The notes: a model not told the origin generated them from the letters alone. A DNA stretch of 19,046 nucleotides from CAZGXI01 sp964529715 (GCA_964529715.1 CAZGXI010000056.1:1-19046), one strand, 5' to 3'. Positions 7,332 through 14,888 are shown, counted from the stretch's first letter. Made by a program: numbers and translations.

Positions 7332-7781
7332 ATGGCCGGTTTGGTACGCTGGAATCCGCTACGGGAAATGCGGCGGATGGATGAAATGATGGATCGGGTC
7401 TTCAGCGATCCCTGGTTCCGTTGGTTCCCGGAGGAGACCGATGGCGAACGTCTGTGGCGGATGCCGATGGATGCTTACGTCACCGATGATGCCATTGTGA
7501 TTCAGATGGCTGTGCCGGGCATTCGCCCTGAGGATGTGAACATCACGCTGGAGAACAACGTCCTCACGATCAGCGGTGAACTCAAGCCGCGGGAAGAAGG
7601 GCGCAATTACATCATGCGCGAACGTCCGGTAGGCCGCTTTGAACGGGTGATGTCGGTCAGCACACCGGTCGATGCCAATAAGGCAGAGGCCGCCTTCGAG
7701 AACGGGGTGTTGACCCTGACTCTGCCGAAGGCGGAGCAGGTCAAGCCGAAGACGATCCAGGTCAAGACCGCCCCAAAATAA
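7332..7781 (+). CDS. Hsp20/alpha-crystallin family small heat-shock protein
   Basis: This is an ATP-independent cytosolic chaperone that forms oligomers and holds unfolding proteins. The 149-residue product has the usual bacterial layout. A short N-terminal arm (WNPLREMRRMDEMMDRVF) is followed by an alpha-crystallin domain at about 46-135 with AVPGIRPEDVNITLENNVLT and the diagnostic FENGVLTLTLPKAE (122-135), and then a C-terminal tail with an I-x-V anchor (TIQV, 141-144). I chose ATG 7332 because AGGAGG lies nine bases upstream; the in-frame TTG two codons earlier overlaps that ribosome binding site. It stands alone between a possible terminator upstream and a clear terminator downstream, so it is probably a single-gene stress-responsive unit. 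Confidence 0.96.
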   Translation: MAGLVRWNPLREMRRMDEMMDRVFSDPWFRWFPEETDGERLWRMPMDAYVTDDAIVIQMAVPGIRPEDVNITLENNVLTISGELKPREEGRNYIMRERPVGRFERVMSVSTPVDANKAEAAFENGVLTLTLPKAEQVKPKTIQVKTAPK

Positions 7782-7829
7782 ATCCGCTCGTGCGCAGGCT
7801 TCGTCAATTGGCTGGTCGATAACGAATCC

Positions 7830-7860
7830 AGGCGTCCTGAAAAGGGACGCCTTTCTGTTT
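7830..7860 (+). terminator. Intrinsic terminator of the hsp20 gene
   Basis: AGGCGTCC (7830-7837), a seven-base loop and GGACGCCT (7845-7852) make a perfect eight-base-pair stem followed by TTCTGTTTT. It lies 49 bases past the hsp20 stop and just beyond the 3' end of the converging minus-strand gene. Only the plus strand has a U-rich tail. Confidence 0.85.
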
Positions 7861-7869
7861 TCGGGCGTG

Positions 7870-8586
7870 CTAAGAACCAGGGGCAGTGAACCGGTTGATG
7901 GCTTCGGTCAGGATGTTCAGCGGCACGCCACCCGTAATTGGCGTGCCGTTAACCTCGATCCAGCGTGGCAAGCCATTATCGACGCGCAGTAGGATCGTCG
8001 GGAGGGTTTGCACGCCGAAGGTGTTCGCCAGATCGATGTTGTTCTGCAAGGCTTGTTGATAGCGGCTGGTGTTGTTGGCGCAAGTGGTCAACAGGCCGAC
8101 ATCGAGGTTGAGGACGGCGGCGGCCTCGCCGATATGTTCCACAGAAAAGGCGTTGTAACCGTACTCTTCGTGTAGCCGAAATAACTCGTCCCGCATTTCC
8201 CAAAATGCGCTCTGTTCCCCGGCGCACAGGGCAGCGCGCGCCGCCAGGATCGAGCCGTCTGGGTCCAGGCCGAATAGAACGCGCATTTCCAGCCTGGCCC
8301 TGCCAGGGCGTATGTGTTGATCAATCAAAGCGCGTATCACGCTCTGGTAGCGGGCGCAATGGGAACATGCAAAATCGATGAACTCGATGACCGTCACGGG
8401 CGCATCTGGGGCGCCCAAGATGGGGGCGCCATCCGGCGTTAGGCGGCGGATCAGCCCCGCGTAGAATGTGCCGTTTGTTTCGACGGCAGGGGGGGACATA
8501 CCTAATACCAGCAACAGCGAAAAAAGTACAATCACGACGGTGGTCGTGCCCAGAGTAATCCACAACTGTCGCTGCTGGTTGCGCAT
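7870..8586 (-). CDS. Membrane-anchored DsbA-like thioredoxin-fold protein
   Basis: The product (238 residues) is a probable extracytoplasmic thiol-disulfide oxidoreductase. Residues 1-8 are positively charged and about 9-30 form one hydrophobic anchor (or uncleaved signal). The body then reads GAPDAPVTVIEFIDFACSHC, with the redox motif C-S-H-C at 74-77, and has the cis-proline strand TLPT near 194-197. This is the pattern of the Thioredoxin_4/DsbA group. Two further cysteines (about 121 and 169) could form a structural disulfide. I chose ATG 8586 because the anchor then begins at the N-terminus. An in-frame TTG at 8652 would add 22 residues with atypical codons and overlap the upstream stop as TTGA. 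It likely shares a transcript with the upstream methyltransferase-like gene. Confidence 0.88.
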   Translation of the reverse strand: MRNQQRQLWITLGTTTVVIVLFSLLLVLGMSPPAVETNGTFYAGLIRRLTPDGAPILGAPDAPVTVIEFIDFACSHCARYQSVIRALIDQHIRPGRARLEMRVLFGLDPDGSILAARAALCAGEQSAFWEMRDELFRLHEEYGYNAFSVEHIGEAAAVLNLDVGLLTTCANNTSRYQQALQNNIDLANTFGVQTLPTILLRVDNGLPRWIEVNGTPITGGVPLNILTEAINRFTAPGS

Positions 8587-8648
8587 GGAAAGGCTTCTAT
8601 GTGGCTCTTTTTCCTCTGCGCTCAACTGTACCGCGCATGGGTGAGGCG

Positions 8649-9260
8649 TCAAGCGGGGGGGCGCGGCCAGGGGATCAGCCAGGGCACACGGCGCTGATAG
8701 GCCGTGTATGCTGCGCCGAAATCTCGCACCAGTCGCCGTTCCTCTAACCGTGATCCGGCTACAAAGTAGATCGTCGTTCCGACGAGGAAGCCCAGATAAG
8801 CGTCGGTCATAATCGGTGCCGTCCAGAGGGCCAGCAGGCTGAACAGGTACAGGGGGTGCCGCACCAGGCTATAGAAGCCATTCACTTGAAGCTGTTCAGC
8901 CGGCAGGGGTAAGGGATCGCCGCGTAGGTAGGCCAACGCCTGGCTAATCCCGGCGAAGCGCAGCGGATCGGCCTGGAAGACGGCGACCATCAGACAGACG
9001 GCGGCGATGGCCTGCATACCCAGCGTGATTCCTACCCAGGGCATCGGCACACGCCATAGCACCTCGGCAGGGGTTGCCAGGATCAGCAGTGCGACCGGCG
9101 CAAATGTGATCACACTGAACAGGTTGTAGAGCAGACGGTAGAAGCCCTCAAAAGCTCGCTGGCCCATGAGACGGCGGGCCAGAGTCTTGACTCCCAGCGC
9201 CGCCAGCAGACTGTGGATGATGCCGAAACCCAGCAGCGCCAGCAAAGATACAATGAACAT
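8649..9260 (-). CDS. Isoprenylcysteine carboxyl methyltransferase (ICMT)/NnrU-like integral membrane protein
   Basis: This 203-residue protein has about five hydrophobic segments (roughly 4-22, 45-63, 75-96, 128-147 and 152-170). Near the C-terminus it carries the signature of the ICMT/phospholipid methyltransferase superfamily: NGFYSLVRHPLYLF (127-140), then SRLEERRLVRDFGAAYTAY (170-188) ending in R-R-V-P-W. The Arg-His-Pro and Glu-Glu elements bind S-adenosylmethionine in this fold. The natural substrate is unknown; bacterial members are often annotated as NnrU or isoprenylcysteine methyltransferases without evidence. The ATG at 9260 has only a weak upstream GGACAGG. It is divergent from the pyrimidine-nucleoside phosphorylase gene and leads the DsbA-like gene. 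Confidence 0.75.
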   Translation of the reverse strand: MFIVSLLALLGFGIIHSLLAALGVKTLARRLMGQRAFEGFYRLLYNLFSVITFAPVALLILATPAEVLWRVPMPWVGITLGMQAIAAVCLMVAVFQADPLRFAGISQALAYLRGDPLPLPAEQLQVNGFYSLVRHPLYLFSLLALWTAPIMTDAYLGFLVGTTIYFVAGSRLEERRLVRDFGAAYTAYQRRVPWLIPWPRPPA

Positions 9261-9276
9261 GTGCCTGTCCCGTCTT

Positions 9277-9307
9277 TTGTAAGCTCGTGCAGCGGCTATG
9301 TTATACT
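9277..9307 (+). promoter_or_regulatory. Possible promoter of the pyrimidine-nucleoside phosphorylase gene
   Basis: TATACT (9302-9307) is a five-of-six match to the -10 consensus. TTGTAA (9277-9282) is the best -35 candidate but the spacer is 19 bases. It would give a leader of about 45 bases containing the hairpin at 9332-9354. Confidence 0.4.
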
Positions 9308-9329
9308 GACGCTATAGAAGGGCTGTCTT
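9300..9329 (-). promoter_or_regulatory. Possible divergent promoter for the ICMT-like/DsbA-like pair
   Basis: On the minus strand AAGACA (9329-9324), an 18-base spacer and TATAAC (9305-9300) form a plausible promoter. Its -10 overlaps the -10 of the opposite promoter (TATACT, 9302-9307), so the two directions could compete for polymerase. Confidence 0.35.
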
Positions 9330-9331
9330 CG

Positions 9332-9354
9332 CTAAACCTTACGGGAGGGTTTAG
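9332..9354 (+). promoter_or_regulatory. Hairpin covering the ribosome binding site of the pyrimidine-nucleoside phosphorylase gene
   Basis: CTAAACC (9332-9338) pairs with GGTTTAG (9348-9354). The Shine-Dalgarno run GGGAGGG (9343-9349), seven bases before the GTG at 9357, lies in the loop and the base of the 3' arm. The structure is a perfect seven-base-pair stem ending two bases before the start codon. Confidence 0.5.
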
Positions 9355-9356
9355 GG

Positions 9357-10673
9357 GTGCGTGCCGTTGATGTGATCGCTAACAAGCGTGATGGCAAAGA
9401 ACTGACCACTGAGGAAATCAACTGGTTTATCCGAGCTTATACCGCCGGCGATGTGCCGGATTATCAGGCTGCTGCCTGGCTGATGGCCGTTTATCTTCAG
9501 GGCATGAGCCGCCGCGAGACGGTGGACCTGACGCTGGCGATGGCGCATTCCGGCGAAGTGCTGGACCTGTCGGACGTGCTGGGTTACGCGGTGGATAAGC
9601 ACTCATCGGGTGGGGTGGGTGACAAGACTTCGCTGGTGGTTCTGCCGATGGTCGCGGCGTGTGGGGTGCCCGTCGCCAAGATGAGCGGGCGGGGTCTGGG
9701 ATTCAGCGGCGGCACCCTGGACAAGCTGGAATCCATTCGCGGCTACCGTGTGGAACTTTCGCGTGAGGAATTCACTGCTCAGGCGCGCAGCATCGGCGTG
9801 GTGCTGTGCGGCCAGACTGCTGACCTGGCCCCAGCGGATCGCCTGCTATATGCCCTGCGCGATGTAACGGCGACCGTTTCCAGCCTGCCGCTGATTGCCA
9901 GCAGCATCATGAGCAAGAAGATCGCTGCCGGCGCGAACGGCATTGTGCTGGATGTCAAGGTTGGCATGGGGGCGTTTATGAGGACGGTCGAGGAGGCCAA
10001 AGCCCTGGCCCAACTGATGGTCGAAATCGGGCGTGACGCCGGGCGCGAGATGGTCGCCCTGATCTCCGACATGAACCAGCCACTCGGTCAGGCGGTCGGT
10101 AATGCGTTGGAAGTGCGCGAGGCGATTGAAACACTCAGAGGGGGCGGTCCCTCTGACCTGCGTGAGCATTCGCTTGTTGTCGGCGCGCACATGCTTTGCC
10201 TGGCCCGTCATGAGCGTGGGGAACAGGCGGTGATGGCGGCAGTGGCCGAATTAGCGCAGACGTTGACTAACGGTCAGGCATTGGCGAAGTTTCGTGATCT
10301 GGTTCGGGCGCAGGGCGGTGATGTGTCTCAGGTAGACGATCCCGATCTGCTGCCGCGCGCCGATCTGGTGGAACACATTGCCGTTCCGCAGACAGGCCAT
10401 GTCGCGCAGATCAGCGCGCGCGAGGTTGGCCTGGCGGCGCTCGATCTGGGAGCAGGGCGGGAGAAAAAAGCCGATCCCATTGATCACGCTGTCGGCGTGA
10501 TCTCGCACCTGCGGGTAGGAGATCAGGTGAAAATCGGAGAGCGGGCATTTACCATTCATGCCAACAGCCGGGATCGGTTGGAGGCGGCCCGTCAGCGTCT
10601 GGAACGCGCCATTGTCTACCGCGAACACCCGCAGCCGTCCTTGCCGCTGTTCTACGACCTGATTACTGGTTGA
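9357..10673 (+). CDS. pdp: Pyrimidine-nucleoside phosphorylase (thymidine/uridine phosphorolysis)
   Basis: This cytosolic salvage enzyme cleaves thymidine, deoxyuridine and uridine with phosphate to give the base and (deoxy)ribose 1-phosphate. The 438-residue product has the normal length and all family blocks: a helical N-terminal domain, the phosphate site KHSSGGVGDKTSL (81-93), MSGRGLGFSGGTLDKLESI (109-127) and LLYALRDVTATVSSLPLIAS (163-182) followed by SIMSKKIAAGA. Arg168, Ser183 and Lys187 correspond to the base-binding Arg171, Ser186 and Lys190 of E. coli thymidine phosphorylase. The SSIMSKKIAAG context and the C-terminal barrel-sandwich hybrid domain fit the PyNP branch. GLGFSGGT replaces the common GLGHTGGT. 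The GTG start is supported by GGGAGGG seven bases upstream. It converges with the substrate-binding-protein gene, with only 12 bases and no terminator between them. Confidence 0.93.
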   Translation: MRAVDVIANKRDGKELTTEEINWFIRAYTAGDVPDYQAAAWLMAVYLQGMSRRETVDLTLAMAHSGEVLDLSDVLGYAVDKHSSGGVGDKTSLVVLPMVAACGVPVAKMSGRGLGFSGGTLDKLESIRGYRVELSREEFTAQARSIGVVLCGQTADLAPADRLLYALRDVTATVSSLPLIASSIMSKKIAAGANGIVLDVKVGMGAFMRTVEEAKALAQLMVEIGRDAGREMVALISDMNQPLGQAVGNALEVREAIETLRGGGPSDLREHSLVVGAHMLCLARHERGEQAVMAAVAELAQTLTNGQALAKFRDLVRAQGGDVSQVDDPDLLPRADLVEHIAVPQTGHVAQISAREVGLAALDLGAGREKKADPIDHAVGVISHLRVGDQVKIGERAFTIHANSRDRLEAARQRLERAIVYREHPQPSLPLFYDLITG

Positions 10674-10685
10674 GAGACTCGTGCC

Positions 10686-11693
10686 TCAGCGTAGCCGTTC
10701 GACCAGCAGAGGAATCTCTTCTTCTGTCCAGCGGTAGAGATACAACGGTGCGTCCCGGCGAAACCCGCTCGCGTCGAACGTAATTGACCCCGTCAAGCCG
10801 CTGAAGTCTGTTGCGCCGAGCGCCGCCCGGACCTGGTTCCTGGTGAGCGAGCCTGCGTCATGTGCGCGGGCGATGGCTGCCAGTGCCAGCCGGACGGCGT
10901 CGTAGGTCAAAGCAGCCAGTGGACCGGGTTCGGGGACATACAGGTTGCTGGCGAGTAGCCGCTCCCGGAATTCCAGCCCATCTGGCAAGTCTTGCGGCCA
11001 TGCGGCGCCGGTCAGGAACCATCTCTCAGCCGTCAGGTCACGGGTCAGCTCGTGGAACTGGTGTGTTCCCCAAGAGGAATCGCCCACGTACAGGCTTGCG
11101 CCGGATGCCTGCACCAGGGCGGCGGTGGTCGTCACGTCTGCGGCTGTTTCGGCATGGTAAATCGATGAGTCCGCCATGTCGTGCGCTTCGAGATAGGCGC
11201 CCAGGATGTCCGATTTTTCTTCCGGCGCAGCGTCAAGGATGAACACGCCGGAAACGACGGGCGAATCGGAATCGACCGCTTCGCTCTCGAACGCGATCAG
11301 CGGCAGTCCGGCTTCCAGGTAGATCGGCAGCGCGCTGTGGGTCGTCTCTGTCCGTGCGTGTCCGATGGCAATAAGCACGGCAGGATCGGCGACCAAAGCC
11401 CGTACCTGTCGAGTAGCCTGTTGCGGGTCCCCCGAATCGTCGTAGGCGACTAGTTCCACCCGGTAGTCGTCCATCGTTCCGGCGGTGAGACTCTCGCGCA
11501 AGGCCAGCCGTGCGGCGTAGATCATGTCGTAGCCTAGTTCGCGGTAGCGCCCCTCAAACGGTGCGATCAGCCCGATCCGATAGACGGGGAGGGTGTTTGC
11601 GCCAACGCAGCCTGCCAGCAGAACTCCCAGGATTATGAGAATCGCGGGGATGCTGCACGCCCGCTGTCTGAAGGATGTTCGGTGGGCCTTCAT
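10686..11693 (-). CDS. ABC-type branched-chain-amino-acid-like substrate-binding lipoprotein (Peripla_BP_6)
   Basis: The 335-residue product has a lipoprotein signal peptide ending in the lipobox LLAGC, with Cys29 as the lipidated residue. The body YRIGLIAPFEGRYRELGYDM...AARLAL (about 38-67) is the opening of LivJ/type-I periplasmic binding proteins. Later elements include VALIGHAR-like LIAIGHARTE (112-121) and ALTYDAVRLALAAI, and the fold ends near FDASGFRRDAPLYLYRW. Related extracytoplasmic proteins bind branched-chain amino acids, amides or urea; here the ligand is unknown. No permease or ATPase gene is in the window. Its ATG overlaps the mltG stop as ATGA, implying translational coupling to a cell-wall enzyme. 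It may serve as a receptor rather than a transporter component. Confidence 0.86.
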   Translation of the reverse strand: MKAHRTSFRQRACSIPAILIILGVLLAGCVGANTLPVYRIGLIAPFEGRYRELGYDMIYAARLALRESLTAGTMDDYRVELVAYDDSGDPQQATRQVRALVADPAVLIAIGHARTETTHSALPIYLEAGLPLIAFESEAVDSDSPVVSGVFILDAAPEEKSDILGAYLEAHDMADSSIYHAETAADVTTTAALVQASGASLYVGDSSWGTHQFHELTRDLTAERWFLTGAAWPQDLPDGLEFRERLLASNLYVPEPGPLAALTYDAVRLALAAIARAHDAGSLTRNQVRAALGATDFSGLTGSITFDASGFRRDAPLYLYRWTEEEIPLLVERLR

Positions 11694-12805
11694 TGACAGA
11701 ACCCGTTGGCGACATGCTCTTCAAATGTTGTAGCGAAGACATGAAAGCCGCTCTGCTGACAGTCGGCTCGGAAGTAATAGTAGTTTGAAGGCGCAGGGTT
11801 GATGACGGCGCGGATGGCTGACAGCGGGGGGTTGGCGATAGGGCCGGGCGGCAGTCCTTCGTGTAGATAGGTGTTATAGGGTGACTGCGCTGTGAGGTAA
11901 TCGTCCTGGGTAATCTGGGGCCACCATGAGCCGTCCCGGTAACCGATGCCATACTGTACGGTCGGGTCAGCTTCCAGCTTCATATTGATCTCTAGGCGGT
12001 TGAGATACACGCCTGCGATTAAGGGTTGCTCTTCGGTAAAGACGGCTTCGCGCTGGACGATGGAAGCCAGTGTGACCACCTCGTACAGGGTGCGCCCGCT
12101 TGCGATGGCCTCATTGCGCAACAACGGCCCGACCCGTTCCTGGAATGTGCGCAGCAAGATGTCACGGAAGTCGGCGGCCCCGGCATCCGGCGGCAGGTAG
12201 TATGTATCTGGGTAGAGAAACCCTTCCAACGAAGCTCCGACAGGCAGGCTAACGTATTCCATAAACCCGGACGGACCAGATGCGCCAGGCCCCGTGATGG
12301 CCAGGAAGTCTGCGCCGTTGAAGGCCAGCAACCGGTTGGCGTCCAGCGCCTGTGCGATCTCCTCGCGCCGCCAGCCCTCGATAATCTGGACGGTGATCGA
12401 TGCCGCGCTGGAATCGGTGAGAGAGCGGGCAATTTCGGGAATGGTTTGTGTGGTGTTTAGAAAGTACCGCCCGGCTTCCAGGTCGTCATCCAGGCCATGA
12501 TAGCGCACGTAATTACGGAATAGTTCCGCATCTGTGATGACCCCCTGCGCCTGCAAGTGCTGTCCGATAGTCGCTGCCGTGTCGCCGGGGCTGACGACGA
12601 AGGCTATGGGATTGGGATCGTCCCCTACCGGACGGTTGAGGTCGTCCGTGCGGGCAGTCAGCCATATTTGTAGATAGATGAGTTCCAGCGGGCTGAGGCC
12701 GTCTCGAACATTGATTAGAGCTAGCGCGGCGATCAGCGCGACACACGCTGCCGCTCCGGCCAGCGTCAGCCCCAGACACGCCAGTCTGGAAGACCGGGTA
12801 CGCAT
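11690..12805 (-). CDS. mltG: Endolytic murein transglycosylase MltG (YceG family)
   Basis: MltG cleaves nascent peptidoglycan strands at the outer face of the membrane and is thought to set glycan chain length. The 371-residue product has one N-terminal membrane segment (about 9-31), a LysM-like subdomain (68-117, AFVVSPGDTAATIGQHLQAQ) and the YceG catalytic domain. The catalytic block is LASIVQREA (246-254), where Glu253 is the conserved acid, followed by VYLNRLEINMKLEADPTVQYG and the GLPPGPIANPPLSAIRAVINP loop (317-337). The first position usually occupied by Glu or Gln in A-S-I-V-x-x-E is Gln here. I chose ATG 12805 because GGGAGAGG lies nine bases upstream; longer frames to 12949 would run into ruvX. 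ruvX ends 20 bases upstream and the substrate-binding lipoprotein overlaps downstream. Confidence 0.94.
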   Translation of the reverse strand: MRTRSSRLACLGLTLAGAAACVALIAALALINVRDGLSPLELIYLQIWLTARTDDLNRPVGDDPNPIAFVVSPGDTAATIGQHLQAQGVITDAELFRNYVRYHGLDDDLEAGRYFLNTTQTIPEIARSLTDSSAASITVQIIEGWRREEIAQALDANRLLAFNGADFLAITGPGASGPSGFMEYVSLPVGASLEGFLYPDTYYLPPDAGAADFRDILLRTFQERVGPLLRNEAIASGRTLYEVVTLASIVQREAVFTEEQPLIAGVYLNRLEINMKLEADPTVQYGIGYRDGSWWPQITQDDYLTAQSPYNTYLHEGLPPGPIANPPLSAIRAVINPAPSNYYYFRADCQQSGFHVFATTFEEHVANGFCQ

Positions 12806-12825
12806 TGGCAGTTTCCTCTCCCAGG

Positions 12826-13287
12826 TTATTCCATAAGGGGTGCGACGGCAGGCGGTATCTCGACGCCCTCCCGTAGCGCGTCCAGGTAGCTTTGCAAAAT
12901 TACGGCGGCAGCCTGGGCGTCGATCCGCCCCTCTCGGTGGTGGCCACATTCTCGGAGTAGCCGTTCCGCCTCTTCGGAGGAAAGTGTTTCATCCCATAGC
13001 CGCACCGGCACGGTCACAGCGGCGGCCAGTCGCCCGGCCCAACGGCGAACGCGGTCGGCCTGCGAATATCCTTGATAGCCAGGGATGGGTTCGGGCACAC
13101 CGACGATGATCTCGCGGATGTTCTCCTGGGCTACGATAGTGGCAATACACGCGAAATCTTCTGCTTTAGACCGACGGCGGAGCAGGCGTAGGGGCGTCGC
13201 CAGCAGACCGGTCGGATCGCTGACGGCCAGGCCAATCACCTTGCTTCCGTGATCGATTCCCAAAAGGCGGCCCAGCGGCAGAGTCAT
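12826..13287 (-). CDS. ruvX: RuvX/YqgF family Holliday-junction-resolvase-fold nuclease
   Basis: YqgF-family proteins have an RNase H-like fold. In E. coli the protein is needed for 16S rRNA 5'-end maturation and anti-termination, and Holliday-junction cleavage has been reported in other bacteria. The 153-residue product shows the three acidic sites: GIDHGSKVIGLAVSD with Asp12, LWDETLSSEEAE with Asp99/Glu100, and RIDAQAAAVILQSYLD with Asp123. The usual V-G-L-P-x-x-x-D-G segment is altered to IVGVPEPIPGYQGYSQADRV, losing the DG pair but keeping the fold pattern. Its ATG overlaps the stop codon of the upstream baseplate-J-like gene as ATGA. mltG follows 20 bases later. Confidence 0.93.
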   Translation of the reverse strand: MTLPLGRLLGIDHGSKVIGLAVSDPTGLLATPLRLLRRRSKAEDFACIATIVAQENIREIIVGVPEPIPGYQGYSQADRVRRWAGRLAAAVTVPVRLWDETLSSEEAERLLRECGHHREGRIDAQAAAVILQSYLDALREGVEIPPAVAPLME

Positions 13288-14837
13288 GGGGCCTCCCGCA
13301 CGATGATGCTGATGCGCGAAGGCAAGGCAGGCATCTGCCCAAGAAAATCCGGCCAGAGAGCGATCTGCGGTGGGGTGAGAGAATCGAGTACCAGGTTGGC
13401 GATCAGGTAACGTCGGGCATCTTCTATGCTGCGCCCCGCCAATGCCTGCCGGAGCGCCTCCGTATCCACCGCTGTCACCACATCGCTGCTGACGCTGTTC
13501 AGCAGAGCCACGCGCCCGGCAGCATCAATAGCTTCCACTGGACCGCGCTCAAAGCGCATGGTATCTGGCACGACGACCTTGCCCGGTGGGATACGGCTGC
13601 CCAACCCCGCGAATGCAACCTGGTTCACCAACCGGTAATCGACCACGACAGCCTGAACAGCAGCGCGCATCGTCAGAGCGACGGCATTGGTGGCATCCCC
13701 GATGGCGGCGCTAAACGTCGTCCATTCGCCACGCTCTTCAACGATGCCGATGGTTTCGGGGATGATCTCCTGGCCTTCACCCAGCAATGGGGTCAGTTCG
13801 TTCCAGGCGCGCTGTTGAATAGCCTGGCGGACCATTGCCAGCAGTCGGTCGTGATCGTCCTGCGTGACGACGGTCACTTCAGGATCGCTGCCGCCGCTGG
13901 TCGGTTCGGGGTTCTGCACAGTCAGGCTGTCTGCCAATGGACCGTCCAGATGGTCGATGGCATTGGCAGGCACATTTCCCTGTGGCCCGGCGAAGTCAGG
14001 CAGGGCCTCGATAGCGGCAACGGCGATAGCGCCGGCCTCCCCCGCGATGTCCACCGCTTCCAATGTGCGGAAGCGGACGATCACGCCGGCAGAAGTGCTG
14101 ACGGTTGTCCCAGCAGGAATAGTGACGGCCTGGGTATCGCGGTTGGTGAAGACAATGGACCCTCTGGCAAGTGTTGGTGGCTCGTCCAGGCTGCCCGTCG
14201 CTGGTGTTTCGGCACTTTCCTCGATCTCTACACGCAGCACTGTCGCCGGGACGGCGCTGTTGGCGAGGTTAATCGTCTGGAGAGTTGGGTCGGCGAATAC
14301 GCGAATGGTGACATCCAGGCGTTCGCGGACTGGGGTGAGCGTTACTGTCGCAGACGGGATCAGGAAATATAGCGCGCTGAGGATGAGGACCCCGCCGAGC
14401 GCCAGCGCCGCAATGCGGGCGACCTGGCGCAGTGTGCGCTGAGAGGGAGTCAGTTCGGGGCGCAGGCGGGTGACCACGTCGCGCAGGTCTTCTGGTGCGG
14501 GATCGCTTTCGGGCTTGTCGGCGCGGTCAACGAAGACTTTCGAGCGTCCGCGTTTCCAGGCGCTGCGCCGACTGTGTTCGATGCTCTCGAAGACGCTGAT
14601 ATTCAGGTCCTGCGCGTTAGCGATGACTTCTGGGTCGCGTGTGACCAGGGCAAGCCGGGCAGCGCGGCGGCGCGCCTCGCGTTGGAGCAGCACCAAATCC
14701 AATTTGCGACTCAGGATGCGTCCGGCGGGTGGCCAGACCAACAGCACACGATTCGCCTTCACAAAAGCCAGGCGGTCGCGCACCGAGGTCACGTCGTCGT
14801 GTGGTTCAAGCTGAACGATCTCAACCGGGCCGGCCAT
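13284..14837 (-). CDS. Single-pass membrane protein with a baseplate-J/gp47-like domain
   Basis: The 517-residue product has an N-terminal cytoplasmic domain (1-135) rich in Arg/Leu with a VRDRLAFVKANRVLLVWP beta strand. One transmembrane helix follows (about 138-160, AALALGGVLILSALYFLI), then a long external region. Residues 226-325 carry the baseplate-J-like pattern: GSIVFTNRDTQAVTIPAGTT, FRTLEAVDIAGEAGAIAVAA, GPQGNVPANAI and a gly-rich SGGSDPEV. Such proteins are commonly labelled baseplate J/gp47 in Chloroflexota, but here no phage genes are present. The ATG has a weak GAGG close by. The position between alaS (51 bases upstream) and ruvX (4-base overlap) suggests a cell-envelope role tied to this operon. 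Function is unknown. Confidence 0.8.
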   Translation of the reverse strand: MAGPVEIVQLEPHDDVTSVRDRLAFVKANRVLLVWPPAGRILSRKLDLVLLQREARRRAARLALVTRDPEVIANAQDLNISVFESIEHSRRSAWKRGRSKVFVDRADKPESDPAPEDLRDVVTRLRPELTPSQRTLRQVARIAALALGGVLILSALYFLIPSATVTLTPVRERLDVTIRVFADPTLQTINLANSAVPATVLRVEIEESAETPATGSLDEPPTLARGSIVFTNRDTQAVTIPAGTTVSTSAGVIVRFRTLEAVDIAGEAGAIAVAAIEALPDFAGPQGNVPANAIDHLDGPLADSLTVQNPEPTSGGSDPEVTVVTQDDHDRLLAMVRQAIQQRAWNELTPLLGEGQEIIPETIGIVEERGEWTTFSAAIGDATNAVALTMRAAVQAVVVDYRLVNQVAFAGLGSRIPPGKVVVPDTMRFERGPVEAIDAAGRVALLNSVSSDVVTAVDTEALRQALAGRSIEDARRYLIANLVLDSLTPPQIALWPDFLGQMPALPSRISIIVREAP

Positions 14838-14861
14838 GCGCCTCGCCAGAAATTCGGGCCA

Positions 14862-14884
14862 GATAGCGGCGAAATACCGCTATC
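14862..14884 (-). other. Stem-loop between alaS and the baseplate-J-like gene
   Basis: GATAGCGG and CCGCTATC form an eight-base-pair stem with a seven-base loop, starting five bases past the alaS stop. No U tract follows, so a full terminator is unlikely. It could be an RNA-stability or processing element separating alaS from the downstream genes. Confidence 0.5.
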
Positions 14885-14888
14885 GCGC

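Noticed and set aside
12806..12949. Longer N-terminus for MltG
   Set aside because: The extension overlaps ruvX by 124 bases and adds Arg/Pro-rich sequence before the true membrane-anchor start, which has a good ribosome binding site.
13284..14837. Prophage remnant suggested by the baseplate-J domain
   Set aside because: The protein has a cytoplasmic domain and a membrane helix, overlaps ruvX in a housekeeping operon, and no integrase, capsid, tail or lysis gene is nearby.
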